In this document: positions 16,628-24,979 of the stretch, one piece after another
How the letters are laid out: each line of letters starts with the position of its first letter
How positions within the stretch are numbered: position 1 is the stretch's first letter
From: Oscillospiraceae bacterium
Lineage (GTDB): Bacteria > Bacillota > Clostridia > Oscillospirales > Oscillospiraceae
Direction: 5' to 3'
Length of the DNA: 60,939 nucleotides
Assembly: GCA_017619535.1 (NCBI GenBank)
Contig: JAFZSD010000049.1
Coordinates: forward strand, 1-60,939
Translations under genes and position numbers: made by a program
The notes under the pieces: generated by a model
Databases searched by the model: none
The model's input: the letters and a program-made list of their open reading frames with translations, nothing else
Told to the model about the DNA's origin: nothing

Positions 16628-16793
16628 GCTTTTTCAGTACCGGAACTTCCGGTGAAAAGGGAATCGGGTGGAAATCCCGAGCGATCCGGTCACTGTGAGC
16701 GAGGAGCAGCGCGGAACGAGCCATTGTGCCGTACGGCATGAGAAGGCCCGCGCAGAGCGTCGATACGTAAGCCAGGAGACCTGCTGAAAAAGC
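16628..16793 (+). ncRNA. Cobalamin riboswitch aptamer 2
   Basis: A second complete aptamer: perfect closing stem GCTTTTTCAG (16628-16637) with CTGAAAAAGC (16784-16793), GGGAATCGGGTGGAAATCCC, GGTCACTGTGAGCG, GCCATTGTG, GAGAAGG, and B12 box GCCAGGAGACCTGC (16771-16784). Downstream, CGGACGA/TCGTCCG (16800-16817) and CGGGCTG/CGGCCCG (16829-16849) fold directly before the ribosome site GGAGGAGG. No U-tract follows either hairpin, so control is probably at translation, unlike riboswitch 1. Confidence 0.95.
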
Positions 16794-16861
16794 AAAAAAC
16801 GGACGACCGTTCGTCCGACATCTAATAACGGGCTGCCTGAGACGGCCCGGGAGGAGGAAAA

Positions 16862-18568
16862 ATGAAAAAGAATACCCGAAGACTGCTTTCACTGCTGCTC
16901 ACCGTCATGATGATCGCGTCCCTGGCGGTCACTGCTCTGGCGGCCGAATCCTTCGCCTATGACGGCGATGAAGTGACCTTTATAAAGGAAGACGGCTCCG
17001 CGTTCGGTATGTTCACCGCGCAGGAGGGCACTTCCGCCGTTCTCGCGGGCGACGACGTTGTCATCCACTATGTCCCGAAGAACACGACGGTCTACAACGC
17101 TATCCACTGGGGCGCAGTAGATGACGCCGAGCTCACCGCTGATCTCGCTTTCAACGAGGACGGCACTTTTGATATAACGCTCCCGAAGACCGAGTGCGGC
17201 AAAGCCATCCCGATCGCTCCCATCAAAGTCAAGGACGGCGGCACTACCGACAAGCAGTATTATCTTGCAATCCCTGCGGCTGAGAAGCTCAACGAGCGCA
17301 TCGAGCTCGCCGTCACGAACAACACCAAGATGTTCAAGGTCGAGACCGCAAGGCTCGACGGCAGCGTTCTCGTGTTCACGCTCTCCGGTTCCGGATATCA
17401 CGAGCTCGTAAAGGGCACTTATGAAGAAGCTGTTGCCATCGGCGACGATTATGACAAATGGATCCACGGCGCTGAGAACGCCGACGGCAAGTGGGAATTC
17501 CGTATGAGCGTTGCCGGCGATGAGAGCTTCATCCCTGTCGTGGCTATCTCCAACAGCAAATATACAAGCTATCTGAACGGCGAGGCTCCGCTTGCCGGCG
17601 CCTTCTATCCGCGTCAGTTTGAGCTCGACCGTGAGGCAAAGACTCTTGTCACCGGCGATTACGAGTACACGGCAGAGCTTGCTGTTACCAATAACGTAAA
17701 GATGTTCAAGGTCGACTCCGCCTCCCTCTATACCGTCGGCGGACCGAACTCAAACAACTATAAGGCAAACCTCATCCTCACCATGGGCAGCGAATCCTTT
17801 GACGGCGCCTACGTCGGCAAGGGCGAAGATATAGCCGAAGGCACAGAGACCATAGCCATCGGCGAGGGCAACGTTTTTGAGATCCCCGTAAAGTGGGTCA
17901 AGGAGTTCGGCAAGCCCGAGACTCTCGAGAGCCAGGTCGGCAAGCCCTTCATAATGAGCTTCCATTCCGTCAAGAAGGACGCCTGGTATGACCGTCAGTT
18001 CATCATCAGCGAGGCTGACGGAACGCTCGTTATCAACGAAGCTCCCGCCGTGACGTTCACCGACGTGCCGTACGGCGACTGGTATTACGACTCTGTCTAT
18101 TACTGCGCCGGCATCGGTCTCGTCAAGGGCATGCCCGACGGCTCCTTTGCCCCCGCGAAGAATATGAACATGGCGGAACTCACCCAGCTCCTCTACCGTA
18201 TGGCAGGCAATGAAGACGCCGAAGGAGAGTACTGGTGGTCCGCCGCCGAGAAGTGGGCGGTCGAGGTCGGTATCGTGACGGCAGACGAGTTCAAACCTGC
18301 GGAGAACGTTACCCGCGAGTTCTTCTTCCGCATGTTCTACGCGACCGCGGCGAAGACCGGCAAGTTCGACATGACTCCGCGTGCGGACATCACCGGCGCT
18401 GTCGATTACGCCGATATCGACGCGGCGAACGTAGACGCGATCTCCTGGGCCGTAGCAGCCGGAATGGTCAAAGGCACGAGCGCGACCGAGCTCAAGATAG
18501 ATCCGGACTTCGAGATGAACCGTGCGACAGCATGCGAGATCATCATGCGTTATCTCAAAGCAGCCTGA
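16862..18568 (+). CDS. SLH-anchored surface protein with repeated NEAT-like domains
   Basis: 568 residues under cobalamin riboswitch 2. Signal peptide 1-28. Residues about 30-140, 143-255 and 257-385 appear to be three beta domains. The second and third share an opening of the type ELAVTNNxKMFKV, and the third ends with SFHSVKKDAWYDRQF, a motif I associate with NEAT-like ligand-binding repeats of clostridial surface proteins. From about 395 come three S-layer homology repeats (FTDVPYGDWYYDSVYYCAGIG, and two weaker ones) that bind secondary wall polymer. It is likely the outermost receptor for corrinoids, which are then passed inward. Ligand not proven. Confidence 0.85.
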   Translation: MKKNTRRLLSLLLTVMMIASLAVTALAAESFAYDGDEVTFIKEDGSAFGMFTAQEGTSAVLAGDDVVIHYVPKNTTVYNAIHWGAVDDAELTADLAFNEDGTFDITLPKTECGKAIPIAPIKVKDGGTTDKQYYLAIPAAEKLNERIELAVTNNTKMFKVETARLDGSVLVFTLSGSGYHELVKGTYEEAVAIGDDYDKWIHGAENADGKWEFRMSVAGDESFIPVVAISNSKYTSYLNGEAPLAGAFYPRQFELDREAKTLVTGDYEYTAELAVTNNVKMFKVDSASLYTVGGPNSNNYKANLILTMGSESFDGAYVGKGEDIAEGTETIAIGEGNVFEIPVKWVKEFGKPETLESQVGKPFIMSFHSVKKDAWYDRQFIISEADGTLVINEAPAVTFTDVPYGDWYYDSVYYCAGIGLVKGMPDGSFAPAKNMNMAELTQLLYRMAGNEDAEGEYWWSAAEKWAVEVGIVTADEFKPAENVTREFFFRMFYATAAKTGKFDMTPRADITGAVDYADIDAANVDAISWAVAAGMVKGTSATELKIDPDFEMNRATACEIIMRYLKAA

Positions 18569-18700
18569 CGGCAGAACAGAAAATAAACATCTAAAACTAA
18601 AGGATGCGGATCGGAAACGGTCCTTTATACATGTGTGCCTTTTTCAGAATAATGAAAGTTCCGCACAGGGATCTACGCGTTTTCGAAAACCGTAATCATG

Positions 18701-18738
18701 TACGAACTGCGGCCGGCTTTCGCCGGCCGCAGTTCGTA
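18701..18738. terminator. 17-bp perfect hairpin between convergent genes
   Basis: A 17-bp perfect inverted repeat (18701-18717 with 18722-18738) closes a TTTC loop between the SLH gene and the aldehyde dehydrogenase. There is no U-tract on either strand. It most likely serves as a bidirectional terminator or mRNA-end stabiliser. The remaining 18569-18700 holds a small AAAGGA/TCCTTT hairpin and nothing coding. Confidence 0.7.
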
Positions 18739-18749
18739 TTAAGAGGCAG

Positions 18750-20195
18750 TCACTCATCAAGAGAGATGGTAATAAGCTTGTCGTCCATATATCCGAGAAT
18801 GCCCTCGTAGCCGCCCTCCTTCTGGCCGATCCCGGACTGGCGAACGCCGCCCCACGGCGCTTCGGGAGAAACGTTGTTGTGGCAGTTGATCGAAAATGTT
18901 CCGACCTGGAACCGCTCGCCCAGCTTCAGAGCGTGTGCGATATTAGTTGACCAGATCGAAGCGGTGAGGCCATAGACGTTATCGGTAGCGAGATCCATGA
19001 CCTCGTCCTCGTCCTTCCATTTGACGATAACGGACACGGGCCCGAAGATCTCGTCTCGGTATATACGCATCCCGGGCGTGACGTCGGTGAAAACGGTCGG
19101 GCCGACGAAATTCGGCTTGTCGGTTCGGCCGTCGATAAACAGGGTCGCGCCGTCTTCGATCCCGTATTCTATATATGAGGTCACCTTCCTGTAATGTGAG
19201 CCCGATACGAGCGGACCCATCCTGGTGGTCGGGAGCATGGGATCACCGAGACCGTCGGCGAAGACCTTGCACGCCGCGGCGTACTTCTCAAGGAATCTGT
19301 CGTAGCAGTCCTCGTGGACGTAAATGCGCCCGGGGCTGCCGCAGGCCTGTCCGCAGTTGTTGAACTGGTGGTGGCTGAGCGTTTTGACGGCCAGGTCCAG
19401 ATTTGCGTCAGGGAATACTATAGCCGGATTCTTGCCTCCGAGCTCCATCGTGAGCTTTTTGAGCGTGGGAGCGGCGGCCTTCATGATGTCGACGCCGGTC
19501 TCGGTGGAGCCGGTAAATCCGACGCAGTCTATATCCTTGTGGCTTGCGAGATATGTGCCTATCGTGCTGCCGGGGCCGGTTATGACGTTTACAGCGCCCT
19601 TCGGCAGTTCTTCGATAGAATCAAGCAGCTCGGCAAATTTTACAGAGGTAACTGCGTTGATGCTCGGCGCTTTGAGAACGCTGGTACAGCCGGCCGCAAG
19701 ACTCAGCGCGACTTTCTGCGCCATGAGAAAGAACGGAAGGTTCCACGGCGTGATAAGCGCGCAGACGCCGACCGGCACCTTGGTGAGACAGTACATCGTG
19801 CCGCGCTTTGACGGGATGACAGTGCCGGTCAGATGGCGACAGAATGCCGCGGCGGCTTCAAAGTTCCCGGACGCCGCGATAACGTCAGGCGCATCGGCAA
19901 GATGCTTGGGCATGCCGTGTTCGAGCGCGTCGAGTTCCATGAATTCCTCGCCGCGTCTGCGTATCTCGTCCGCGATCTTTGACAGTATCCGGCTGCGCTC
20001 CGCAACTGTTTTTCTGCTCCAGACAGGGAACGCGGCTTTGGCAGCGGCTACCGCTCTGTCGGCATCGGCCGTATCGGCAAGCGGCACACTGCCGAGATCC
20101 TCGCCGGTCGTCACGTTTTTGGTAGTAAAAGTCTGTCCCGATACGGCGTCGACCCATTCTCCGCCGATCCACATTTTCAGATTACCGTATTTCAT
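18750..20195 (-). CDS. Aldehyde dehydrogenase (NAD-dependent family)
   Basis: 481 residues, normal family length, from the ATG at 20195 (aaaggaac upstream). Oxidises an aldehyde to a carboxylate. Landmarks: TPWNLPFFL (about 149-157), cofactor loop GFTGSTETG (226-234), general-base Glu251 in ELGGKNP and nucleophile Cys285 in NNCGQACGSPGR. EIFGPVSVI and PWGGVRQSGIGQKEGG near the C-terminus are also typical. It resembles betaine/aminobutyraldehyde-type enzymes, but the substrate cannot be fixed. It stands alone between a convergent hairpin and a 560-bp gene-free stretch. Confidence 0.93.
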   Translation of the reverse strand: MKYGNLKMWIGGEWVDAVSGQTFTTKNVTTGEDLGSVPLADTADADRAVAAAKAAFPVWSRKTVAERSRILSKIADEIRRRGEEFMELDALEHGMPKHLADAPDVIAASGNFEAAAAFCRHLTGTVIPSKRGTMYCLTKVPVGVCALITPWNLPFFLMAQKVALSLAAGCTSVLKAPSINAVTSVKFAELLDSIEELPKGAVNVITGPGSTIGTYLASHKDIDCVGFTGSTETGVDIMKAAAPTLKKLTMELGGKNPAIVFPDANLDLAVKTLSHHQFNNCGQACGSPGRIYVHEDCYDRFLEKYAAACKVFADGLGDPMLPTTRMGPLVSGSHYRKVTSYIEYGIEDGATLFIDGRTDKPNFVGPTVFTDVTPGMRIYRDEIFGPVSVIVKWKDEDEVMDLATDNVYGLTASIWSTNIAHALKLGERFQVGTFSINCHNNVSPEAPWGGVRQSGIGQKEGGYEGILGYMDDKLITISLDE

Positions 20196-20757
20196 ATCTG
20201 TTCCTTTCTGAATACTATATATGCTTGACTGTCGAAAATATATTTTAAGAGCGCGCATGTCCGGAAAACAGCGGACGCTGCGCGCTCCCAAAACCACATA
20301 GTATGGCCGCAATTTGACACAGCAAAACAAAAGACCTGCTGTGAGAATTCATAGCAGGCCAAACCAAAGCCAGGTATGCTTTGCATACGGAGCATACTGA
20401 CGAAGTGACAAGTTTCCTTCTCAAATACGGAGTGCTGCGTCCTTTCGGGCATTGCAGCATGGAAGCCGGTAAGCGGCTTCGGCCAGACGGCCATAGGCAA
20501 AAGCCCTTAGGCCGGAGGCTTGGGAAACGCATATTCAGTTATATGGAAGGATCACATGAATGGATACGCGACGCCCTTCCGATAAAAAGATACCATGGCG
20601 GCGGGTAACGAAACAAGTAACCGCGAGAACATACATCGTGATTTCGTTAATAAAACAGACCTCATCCCCAAGCAAAATCACACATTCAGGGATGAGGTCT
20701 GTATCATTTTCCCATACATAGCAAAAACCCTTGAAAACGCAGTGTTTTCAAGGGTTT
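20196..20757. other. Gene-free stretch with several hairpins
   Basis: I see no credible gene here. It holds a GAGCGCGCA/TGCGCGCTC hairpin with an inner GTCCG/CGGAC stem (20249-20287), CCTGCT/AGCAGG (20335-20358), GTATGC-ttt-GCATAC near 20372 and GAAGCCG/CGGCTTC near 20465, then the terminator at 20655-20702. The density of inverted repeats and the lack of codon structure suggest a dispersed intergenic repeat. Some segments (AAGCCTCCGGC, AGGGCTT on the minus strand) recur in the first 100 bp of the window. Confidence 0.5.
20655..20706 (+). terminator. Strong terminator-like hairpin
   Basis: ACAGACCTCATCCC pairs with GGGATGAGGTCTGT (14 bp) around a 20-nt loop and is followed by ATCATTTT. No plus-strand gene is directly upstream, so what it terminates is unclear. 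On the minus strand it lies downstream of the two tRNAs and could end their transcript. Confidence 0.65.
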
Positions 20758-20833
<76 letters not shown>

Positions 20834-20866
20834 ATGTGCGCCCCCAGTGCCTGAGCAGGGAGGGCG

Positions 20867-20943
20867 TGGCGACCCAGAACGGGCTCGAACCGTCGACCTC
20901 CAGCGTGACAGGCTGGCGTTCTAACCAACTGAACTACTGGGCC
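20867..20943 (-). tRNA. tRNA-Asp (GTC)
   Basis: Acceptor GGCCCAG/CTGGGTC, anticodon stem CCAGC/GCTGG with loop CTGTCAC, T-loop TTCGAGC, encoded CCA. It is upstream of tRNA-Thr on the same strand, 33 bp away, so the two are probably cotranscribed. Confidence 0.96.
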
Positions 20944-20999
20944 ATCTTTCGTCCATCTTTAAGGCGCTTTGCCATTATACATGCGGTTTGCAGAAATTG

Positions 21000-21929
21000 T
21001 CAATACCTAAAATCCAAAGTTTCGATTATATGTCTCATATCCTCTCTGGTCACCGGCGCGGTCAGATCGATCCGGGCCCCTGTGAGCGGTTCCGTGAAGC
21101 GGAGCCGGTACGCGTGGAGCTGCTGTGCGGTAAGGCCGAGAGACGAGGAGAGTTCTCTGGATTGGTCTGAATAATACAGGATGTCGCCAAGGATCGGAAT
21201 GCCAAGTGCAAGGCAGTGCACACGGATCTGATGGGTCCTTCCGGTCTCGAGCCTGAACCTGAGAAGAGATACAGTTCCGTTCCCGGAATCTCCGGTTCCC
21301 AGAAGTTCATAATGTGTAACGGCGCGCTGGCCGTCCGGCGCAACGGCCCGGAACATGTCGCCCTCGGTGAGCCGCTTTATAGGCATATCTATCGTACCGT
21401 TTTCCTCGGGCGGGACTCCGCAGACGAGAGCGAGATACTCTTTCTCACCGGTCACCGCGAGCGCCCGGGATGCACGGGCCTTCATATAGCTGTTTTTTGA
21501 AAACAGGACGACCCCGCTGGTATCGCGGTCTATACGGTTTACAGCGTGGCAGACGGGCGGTTCGCCGTTTTTCTGAAGGTATCCCACCACATAATTTGCT
21601 TCCGTCCCTGTGAATCTGGCGCGGGAAGGATGTACGATCCGGCCGGCGGGCTTGTTGACCGCTATGAGGCCGTCGTCTTCGTAGAGGATGTCCGGGCACC
21701 CCTCTTCAGGAACTATATCGCAGGGAGGCTCGGCGGCGGAGATATCCGCGGTGACGGTCTCGCCGGGAGAGAGCCTGCGCACTGTAAACGCAGGCACGCC
21801 GTCGACGTAGACGCCGCCGCACTGCTTGAGACGGCGCACAAGAGCGGCGGAAGCGTCAAACTCCCGCCGCAGAATGCTGTATACCTTGCGGCCTTCGCCG
21901 CTTTCCGGGACCGTGTAGCTGAGTATCAC
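21000..21929 (-). CDS. RluA/RluD-family pseudouridine synthase
   Basis: 309 residues, converting uridine to pseudouridine in rRNA or tRNA. GTG start at 21929, seven bases after the murF stop. An S4-like RNA-binding segment (about 15-65, with FDASAALVRRLKQCGGVYVDG) is followed by the catalytic domain: VNKPAGRIVHPS, then the signature HAVNRIDRDTSGVVLF with the catalytic Asp, and ETGRTHQIRVHCLALGIPILGD. Third gene of a ddl-murF-rlu unit. The exact RNA site is unknown. Confidence 0.93.
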   Translation of the reverse strand: MILSYTVPESGEGRKVYSILRREFDASAALVRRLKQCGGVYVDGVPAFTVRRLSPGETVTADISAAEPPCDIVPEEGCPDILYEDDGLIAVNKPAGRIVHPSRARFTGTEANYVVGYLQKNGEPPVCHAVNRIDRDTSGVVLFSKNSYMKARASRALAVTGEKEYLALVCGVPPEENGTIDMPIKRLTEGDMFRAVAPDGQRAVTHYELLGTGDSGNGTVSLLRFRLETGRTHQIRVHCLALGIPILGDILYYSDQSRELSSSLGLTAQQLHAYRLRFTEPLTGARIDLTAPVTREDMRHIIETLDFRY

Positions 21930-21935
21930 AGGCGG

Positions 21936-23309
21936 TCACCGGAGCTTTTTGAGTTCTTCGACTATCTCGCCGAAGTTCATGCTGTGAGACGCCTTCACGA
22001 GAACGTTGTCGCCCTTCTTTATGAGCGAGGGCAGCACGGAGAAAAGGGCTTCCTTGAGAGGGAAGTGCCATGCCTCTACGGGACATCCGCTGGAGATAAG
22101 GCCCTTATAGATGAACTCCGCCTCTTCACCGAGGCAGACGAGACAGTCGGTGCCGCTCTGCCCGACCATCTGGCCGACAGCATGGTGCAGATCGCGGGAG
22201 GCGGGACCCAGTTCCTTCATGTCGCCGAGTATTGCCACTTTGCGCCCTTCGAGAGTGCAGAGGGAGTGTATTGCCGCGGTCACGGAGTGAGGATTGGCGT
22301 TGTAGCAGTCGTCGATTATGCGGACATAGCCGGTGTCGATTATGTGGGCGCGGCCTTCGACCGGGACATATGACGCGAGCCCGTCCGTTATCTCCTTCGG
22401 GGTGAGGCCCAGCAGATCTCCGACCGCTGCGGCGGGAAGAGCGCCGAGGACGAGATGGCTCCCGAAGGCGGGGATGCTGGCGTGGGTGATCGTGCCGTGG
22501 GCGCGGATATCGAAAGAGATGCCGTCGGCGCCCTGGTTCTCGACGTTCTCGCCTCTGAAATCGTTCTGCACGTCGAGTCCGAAAGTAACCTTTTTAGTGC
22601 CGGTGTCAAAGTTCCTGAGCATGTCGTCGTCACCGCAGACGACGGCGTATGAGTCGGGAGACATGAACGAGAAGACCTCGCTCTTCGCCTTGAGCACTCC
22701 GTCAAGGTCGCGCAGGTTCTCCAGGTGGCAGCATCCGATGTTGGTCATGATGCAGATGTCGGGACGGACCATCTCAGCCAGACGGGTCATCTCGCCGAAG
22801 TCGCTTATGCCCATCTCGATAACGGCGGCCTCATGCTCTTCGCGTAGGGAAAGCAGGGTGAGGGGAACGCCGACCTCATTGTTCAGGTTGAGAGGCGTTT
22901 TGAGGACGCAGAATTTCTGCGAGAGGACCGCCGCGGTGAGCTCCTTGGCGGTGGTCTTGCCGACGCTTCCAGTCACGCCGACGAAGGGAATGTCGAAGAG
23001 GCTCCTGTAATACGCTCCGAGAGCCTTCAGAGCCTGAAGGGTGGAGTCCACGAGGATATAGGGACCTGCCGGATCGGCAAGTTCGCGCTCGGCGATGCAG
23101 CAGGCTGCGCCGGCAGCGTACGCCGCGGCGGCGAAATCATGTCCGTCGACCCGCTCGCCCGGTATGCAGAGGAAAAGACTGCCCTCTTCGACCTTGCGGC
23201 TGTCCTGCACTACGGACGTTATGAGCTTGTTTTCAAGCGCGGGATCGCCGACATACCTGCCGCCGGTGACTTCCGCAGCTTTTATGAGAGGCAGGGGCTT
23301 CATTCTCAT
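21936..23309 (-). CDS. murF: UDP-N-acetylmuramoyl-tripeptide--D-alanyl-D-alanine ligase
   Basis: 457 residues. Adds D-Ala-D-Ala to the UDP-MurNAc-tripeptide in the cytoplasmic stage of peptidoglycan synthesis. N-terminal substrate domain with VVQDSRKVEEGSLFLCIPGERVDGHDF, Mur-ligase P-loop GVTGSVGKTTAKE (about 111-123), NLNNEVGVPLTLL, EMGISDFGEM, TNIGCCHLENL, and the C-terminal IDDCYNANPHSV. All agree with MurF rather than MurC-E. It follows ddl directly, supplying the enzyme that uses the Ddl product. Confidence 0.97.
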   Translation of the reverse strand: MRMKPLPLIKAAEVTGGRYVGDPALENKLITSVVQDSRKVEEGSLFLCIPGERVDGHDFAAAAYAAGAACCIAERELADPAGPYILVDSTLQALKALGAYYRSLFDIPFVGVTGSVGKTTAKELTAAVLSQKFCVLKTPLNLNNEVGVPLTLLSLREEHEAAVIEMGISDFGEMTRLAEMVRPDICIMTNIGCCHLENLRDLDGVLKAKSEVFSFMSPDSYAVVCGDDDMLRNFDTGTKKVTFGLDVQNDFRGENVENQGADGISFDIRAHGTITHASIPAFGSHLVLGALPAAAVGDLLGLTPKEITDGLASYVPVEGRAHIIDTGYVRIIDDCYNANPHSVTAAIHSLCTLEGRKVAILGDMKELGPASRDLHHAVGQMVGQSGTDCLVCLGEEAEFIYKGLISSGCPVEAWHFPLKEALFSVLPSLIKKGDNVLVKASHSMNFGEIVEELKKLR

Positions 23310-23324
23310 TTCAAAGGCCTCGGT

Positions 23325-24353
23325 TCAGTATTTTTTGAGAGATTCCTCAATGATTATGGCGCACAGATCGTCGTAGGAGATGCCGTACGCCGCAGCCTCC
23401 TGGGGCATCAGGCTCGTGGGAGTCATGCCGGGGAGGGTGTTGGCTTCCAGACACCAGATGTCGCCGTTCTCCTCGATGATGAAATCCATCCTCGCGTAGA
23501 CGCTGAGCTGAAGCGCGTTGAAGATGCGCTCGGCGGTATCCTTGAGCTTCGCGGTCACGTCGGGAGGCAGATCAGCGGGGCAGTACTCGTTGGCGAGCCC
23601 GCTCTGGTATTTATGTTTGTAATCGTAGAAACCGCCCTCGGGACAGATCTCGATGACGGGGAGCGCACGCCCGCAGAGGACGCCGACGTCGCATTCGCGT
23701 CCGGAAATGTATCTCTCGACGATGGCGGAGTCCTCATAGGAGAACGCCAGGTCCAGTGCGGGGGCGTATTCGGATTCCGTCCTGACGATGGACGTGCCCA
23801 CCGAGCTGCCGCCGTTCTTCGGCTTTACGACGCAGGGGAAGCCGACGGGGCACTCGTATCCGTCGCCCTTGCTGACGACGGTGCCCGGAGGTGTGGGGAT
23901 CCCGTTCTGCAGAAAGACCTGTTTTGCGATGCCCTTGTCCATCGCCATGGCGCTGCCGAGGTGGCCGCTGCCGGTGTATTTAATGCCGTGGAGGTCGAAC
24001 ATGGCCTGGACCTTTCCGTCCTCGCCGTCCTCGCCGTGGAGAGCCAGGAAGACCAGGTCGGCCGCGGCGCAGAGTTCAAGTATGTTGTCGCCTATGCGGC
24101 TGTTTCCTCCACGCAGTTTTCTGACGGCGTCGAGGTCGGGGATCTCCTCGCCCACGGGGGCGACGGAGCTGTCGTCGGGTTCCCGGAGAAAGACCTCGGA
24201 GGGATCGGAGTAGGGCTTCGTGTATCCGAAGAAAAGGTCCACGAGCACCGCCCGGTGTCCGAGCCTTCGGAGCGCGGCGGATATCATACCGCCGCTGGTT
24301 ATGGAGACGTCTCTTTCGGAGGAAAGGCCGCCGCAAAGTACAATTATATTCAT
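23325..24353 (-). CDS. ddl: D-alanine--D-alanine ligase
   Basis: 342 residues from the ATG at 24353 behind ggaggcag. ATP-grasp enzyme joining two D-alanines. Landmarks: IIVLCGGLSSERDVSITSG at the N-terminus, LALHGEDGEDGKVQAMFDLHGIKYTGSG, FPCVVKPKNGGSSVGT (ATP-grasp), MDFIIEENGDIWCLEANTLPGMTPTSLMPQEAAAYGI at the metal and dipeptide site. First gene of the unit with its own promoter at 24448-24476. Confidence 0.96.
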   Translation of the reverse strand: MNIIVLCGGLSSERDVSITSGGMISAALRRLGHRAVLVDLFFGYTKPYSDPSEVFLREPDDSSVAPVGEEIPDLDAVRKLRGGNSRIGDNILELCAAADLVFLALHGEDGEDGKVQAMFDLHGIKYTGSGHLGSAMAMDKGIAKQVFLQNGIPTPPGTVVSKGDGYECPVGFPCVVKPKNGGSSVGTSIVRTESEYAPALDLAFSYEDSAIVERYISGRECDVGVLCGRALPVIEICPEGGFYDYKHKYQSGLANEYCPADLPPDVTAKLKDTAERIFNALQLSVYARMDFIIEENGDIWCLEANTLPGMTPTSLMPQEAAAYGISYDDLCAIIIEESLKKY

Positions 24354-24447
24354 TCTCTGCCTCCGGAAATCGGCCACGGGAGAGCAGGTGACCGGGATGC
24401 GCCGCGGGTCGCGGCGGTATGGACAAAAGGATGTTTTTAACATGTTC

Positions 24448-24476
24448 AGTATACACTATGAGGGCGCTCAATACAA
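24448..24476 (-). promoter_or_regulatory. Promoter of the ddl-murF-rlu unit
   Basis: On the minus strand TTGTAT (24476-24471) and TATACT (24453-24448) with 17 nt between, back-to-back with the tRNA promoter at 24490. Confidence 0.75.
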
Positions 24477-24489
24477 TCAAAAATAGTTA

Positions 24490-24518
24490 TTGACAATTGA
24501 AGAGCCATATCGTATACT
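24490..24518 (+). promoter_or_regulatory. Promoter of the tRNA Met-Glu-Val cluster
   Basis: TTGACA at 24490-24495 and TATACT at 24513-24518, spacer 17 nt, about 25 bp before the first tRNA. Confidence 0.88.
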
Positions 24519-24548
24519 AAATCCTGCCCATTGCGGCGGAAGGTATCT

Positions 24549-24625
24549 GGCGGCTTAGCTCAGTTGGCTAGAGCACTCGGTTCATACCCGTGGTGTCACT
24601 GGTTCAAATCCAGTAGCCGCTACCA
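24549..24625 (+). tRNA. tRNA-Met (CAT), elongator type
   Basis: Acceptor GGCGGCT/AGCCGCT, loop TTCATAC giving CAT, T-arm ACTGG-TTCAAAT-CCAGT, encoded CCA. The first acceptor pair is G-T and the anticodon stem has one T-T mismatch. It lacks the three G-C pairs of initiator tRNA. Confidence 0.93.
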
Positions 24626-24664
24626 TTTGCGGGGACGGTTTTTGCTCCGTCCCCGTGTTTTCCC

Positions 24665-24739
24665 GGCCCGTTGGTCAAGTGGTTAAGACACCGCCCTTTC
24701 ACGGCGGTAACATGGGTTCGAGTCCCGTACGGGTCACCA
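24665..24739 (+). tRNA. tRNA-Glu (TTC)
   Basis: Acceptor GGCCCGT/ACGGGTC, anticodon stem CCGCC/GGCGG with loop CTTTCAC, T-loop TTCGAGT, encoded CCA. Confidence 0.96.
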
Positions 24740-24744
24740 GAAAA

Positions 24745-24767
24745 AAGGGGAGGCCATGCCTCCCCTT
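24745..24767 (+). terminator. Small hairpin between tRNA-Glu and tRNA-Val
   Basis: AAGGGGAGG-ccatg-CCTCCCCTT without a U-tract; probably a processing or spacer element within the tRNA transcript. Confidence 0.5.
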
Positions 24768-24771
24768 AAAT

Positions 24772-24848
24772 GGAGGCTTAGCTCAGCTGGTTAGAGCGCA
24801 TGCTTCACACGCATGAGGTCACTGGTTCGAGTCCAGCAGTCTCCACCA
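24772..24848 (+). tRNA. tRNA-Val (CAC)
   Basis: Acceptor GGAGGCT/AGTCTCC, anticodon stem CATGC/GCATG with loop TTCACAC, T-loop TTCGAGT, encoded CCA. Last of the cluster; an AT-richer accessory patch starts behind it. Confidence 0.95.
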
Positions 24849-24885
24849 AAGCCCCTGAAATTCCTGGAATTTCAGGGGCTTTTTG
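24848..24885 (+). terminator. Terminator of the tRNA cluster
   Basis: A 16-bp perfect stem (24848-24863 with 24867-24882, three-base loop) runs into TTTTT. Very strong intrinsic terminator. Confidence 0.92.
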
Positions 24886-24979
24886 CAAAGTGTGTCACAA
24901 AATGTGCCACAATTTTTCGATTATGAAGTGTTGTATATTATGCTTGGAATTAAAACGACTGTTATGCTGTTCTCAAGGT

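Noticed and set aside
20245-20532. Protein-coding reading on the minus strand
   Set aside because: No ribosome site, erratic composition and overlapping hairpins; reads as noncoding repeat.
24849-24930. Integrase remnant just behind tRNA-Val
   Set aside because: A TGTGTCACA/TGTGCCACA stretch resembles sequences near some integrase ends, but no recognisable integrase residues can be translated.
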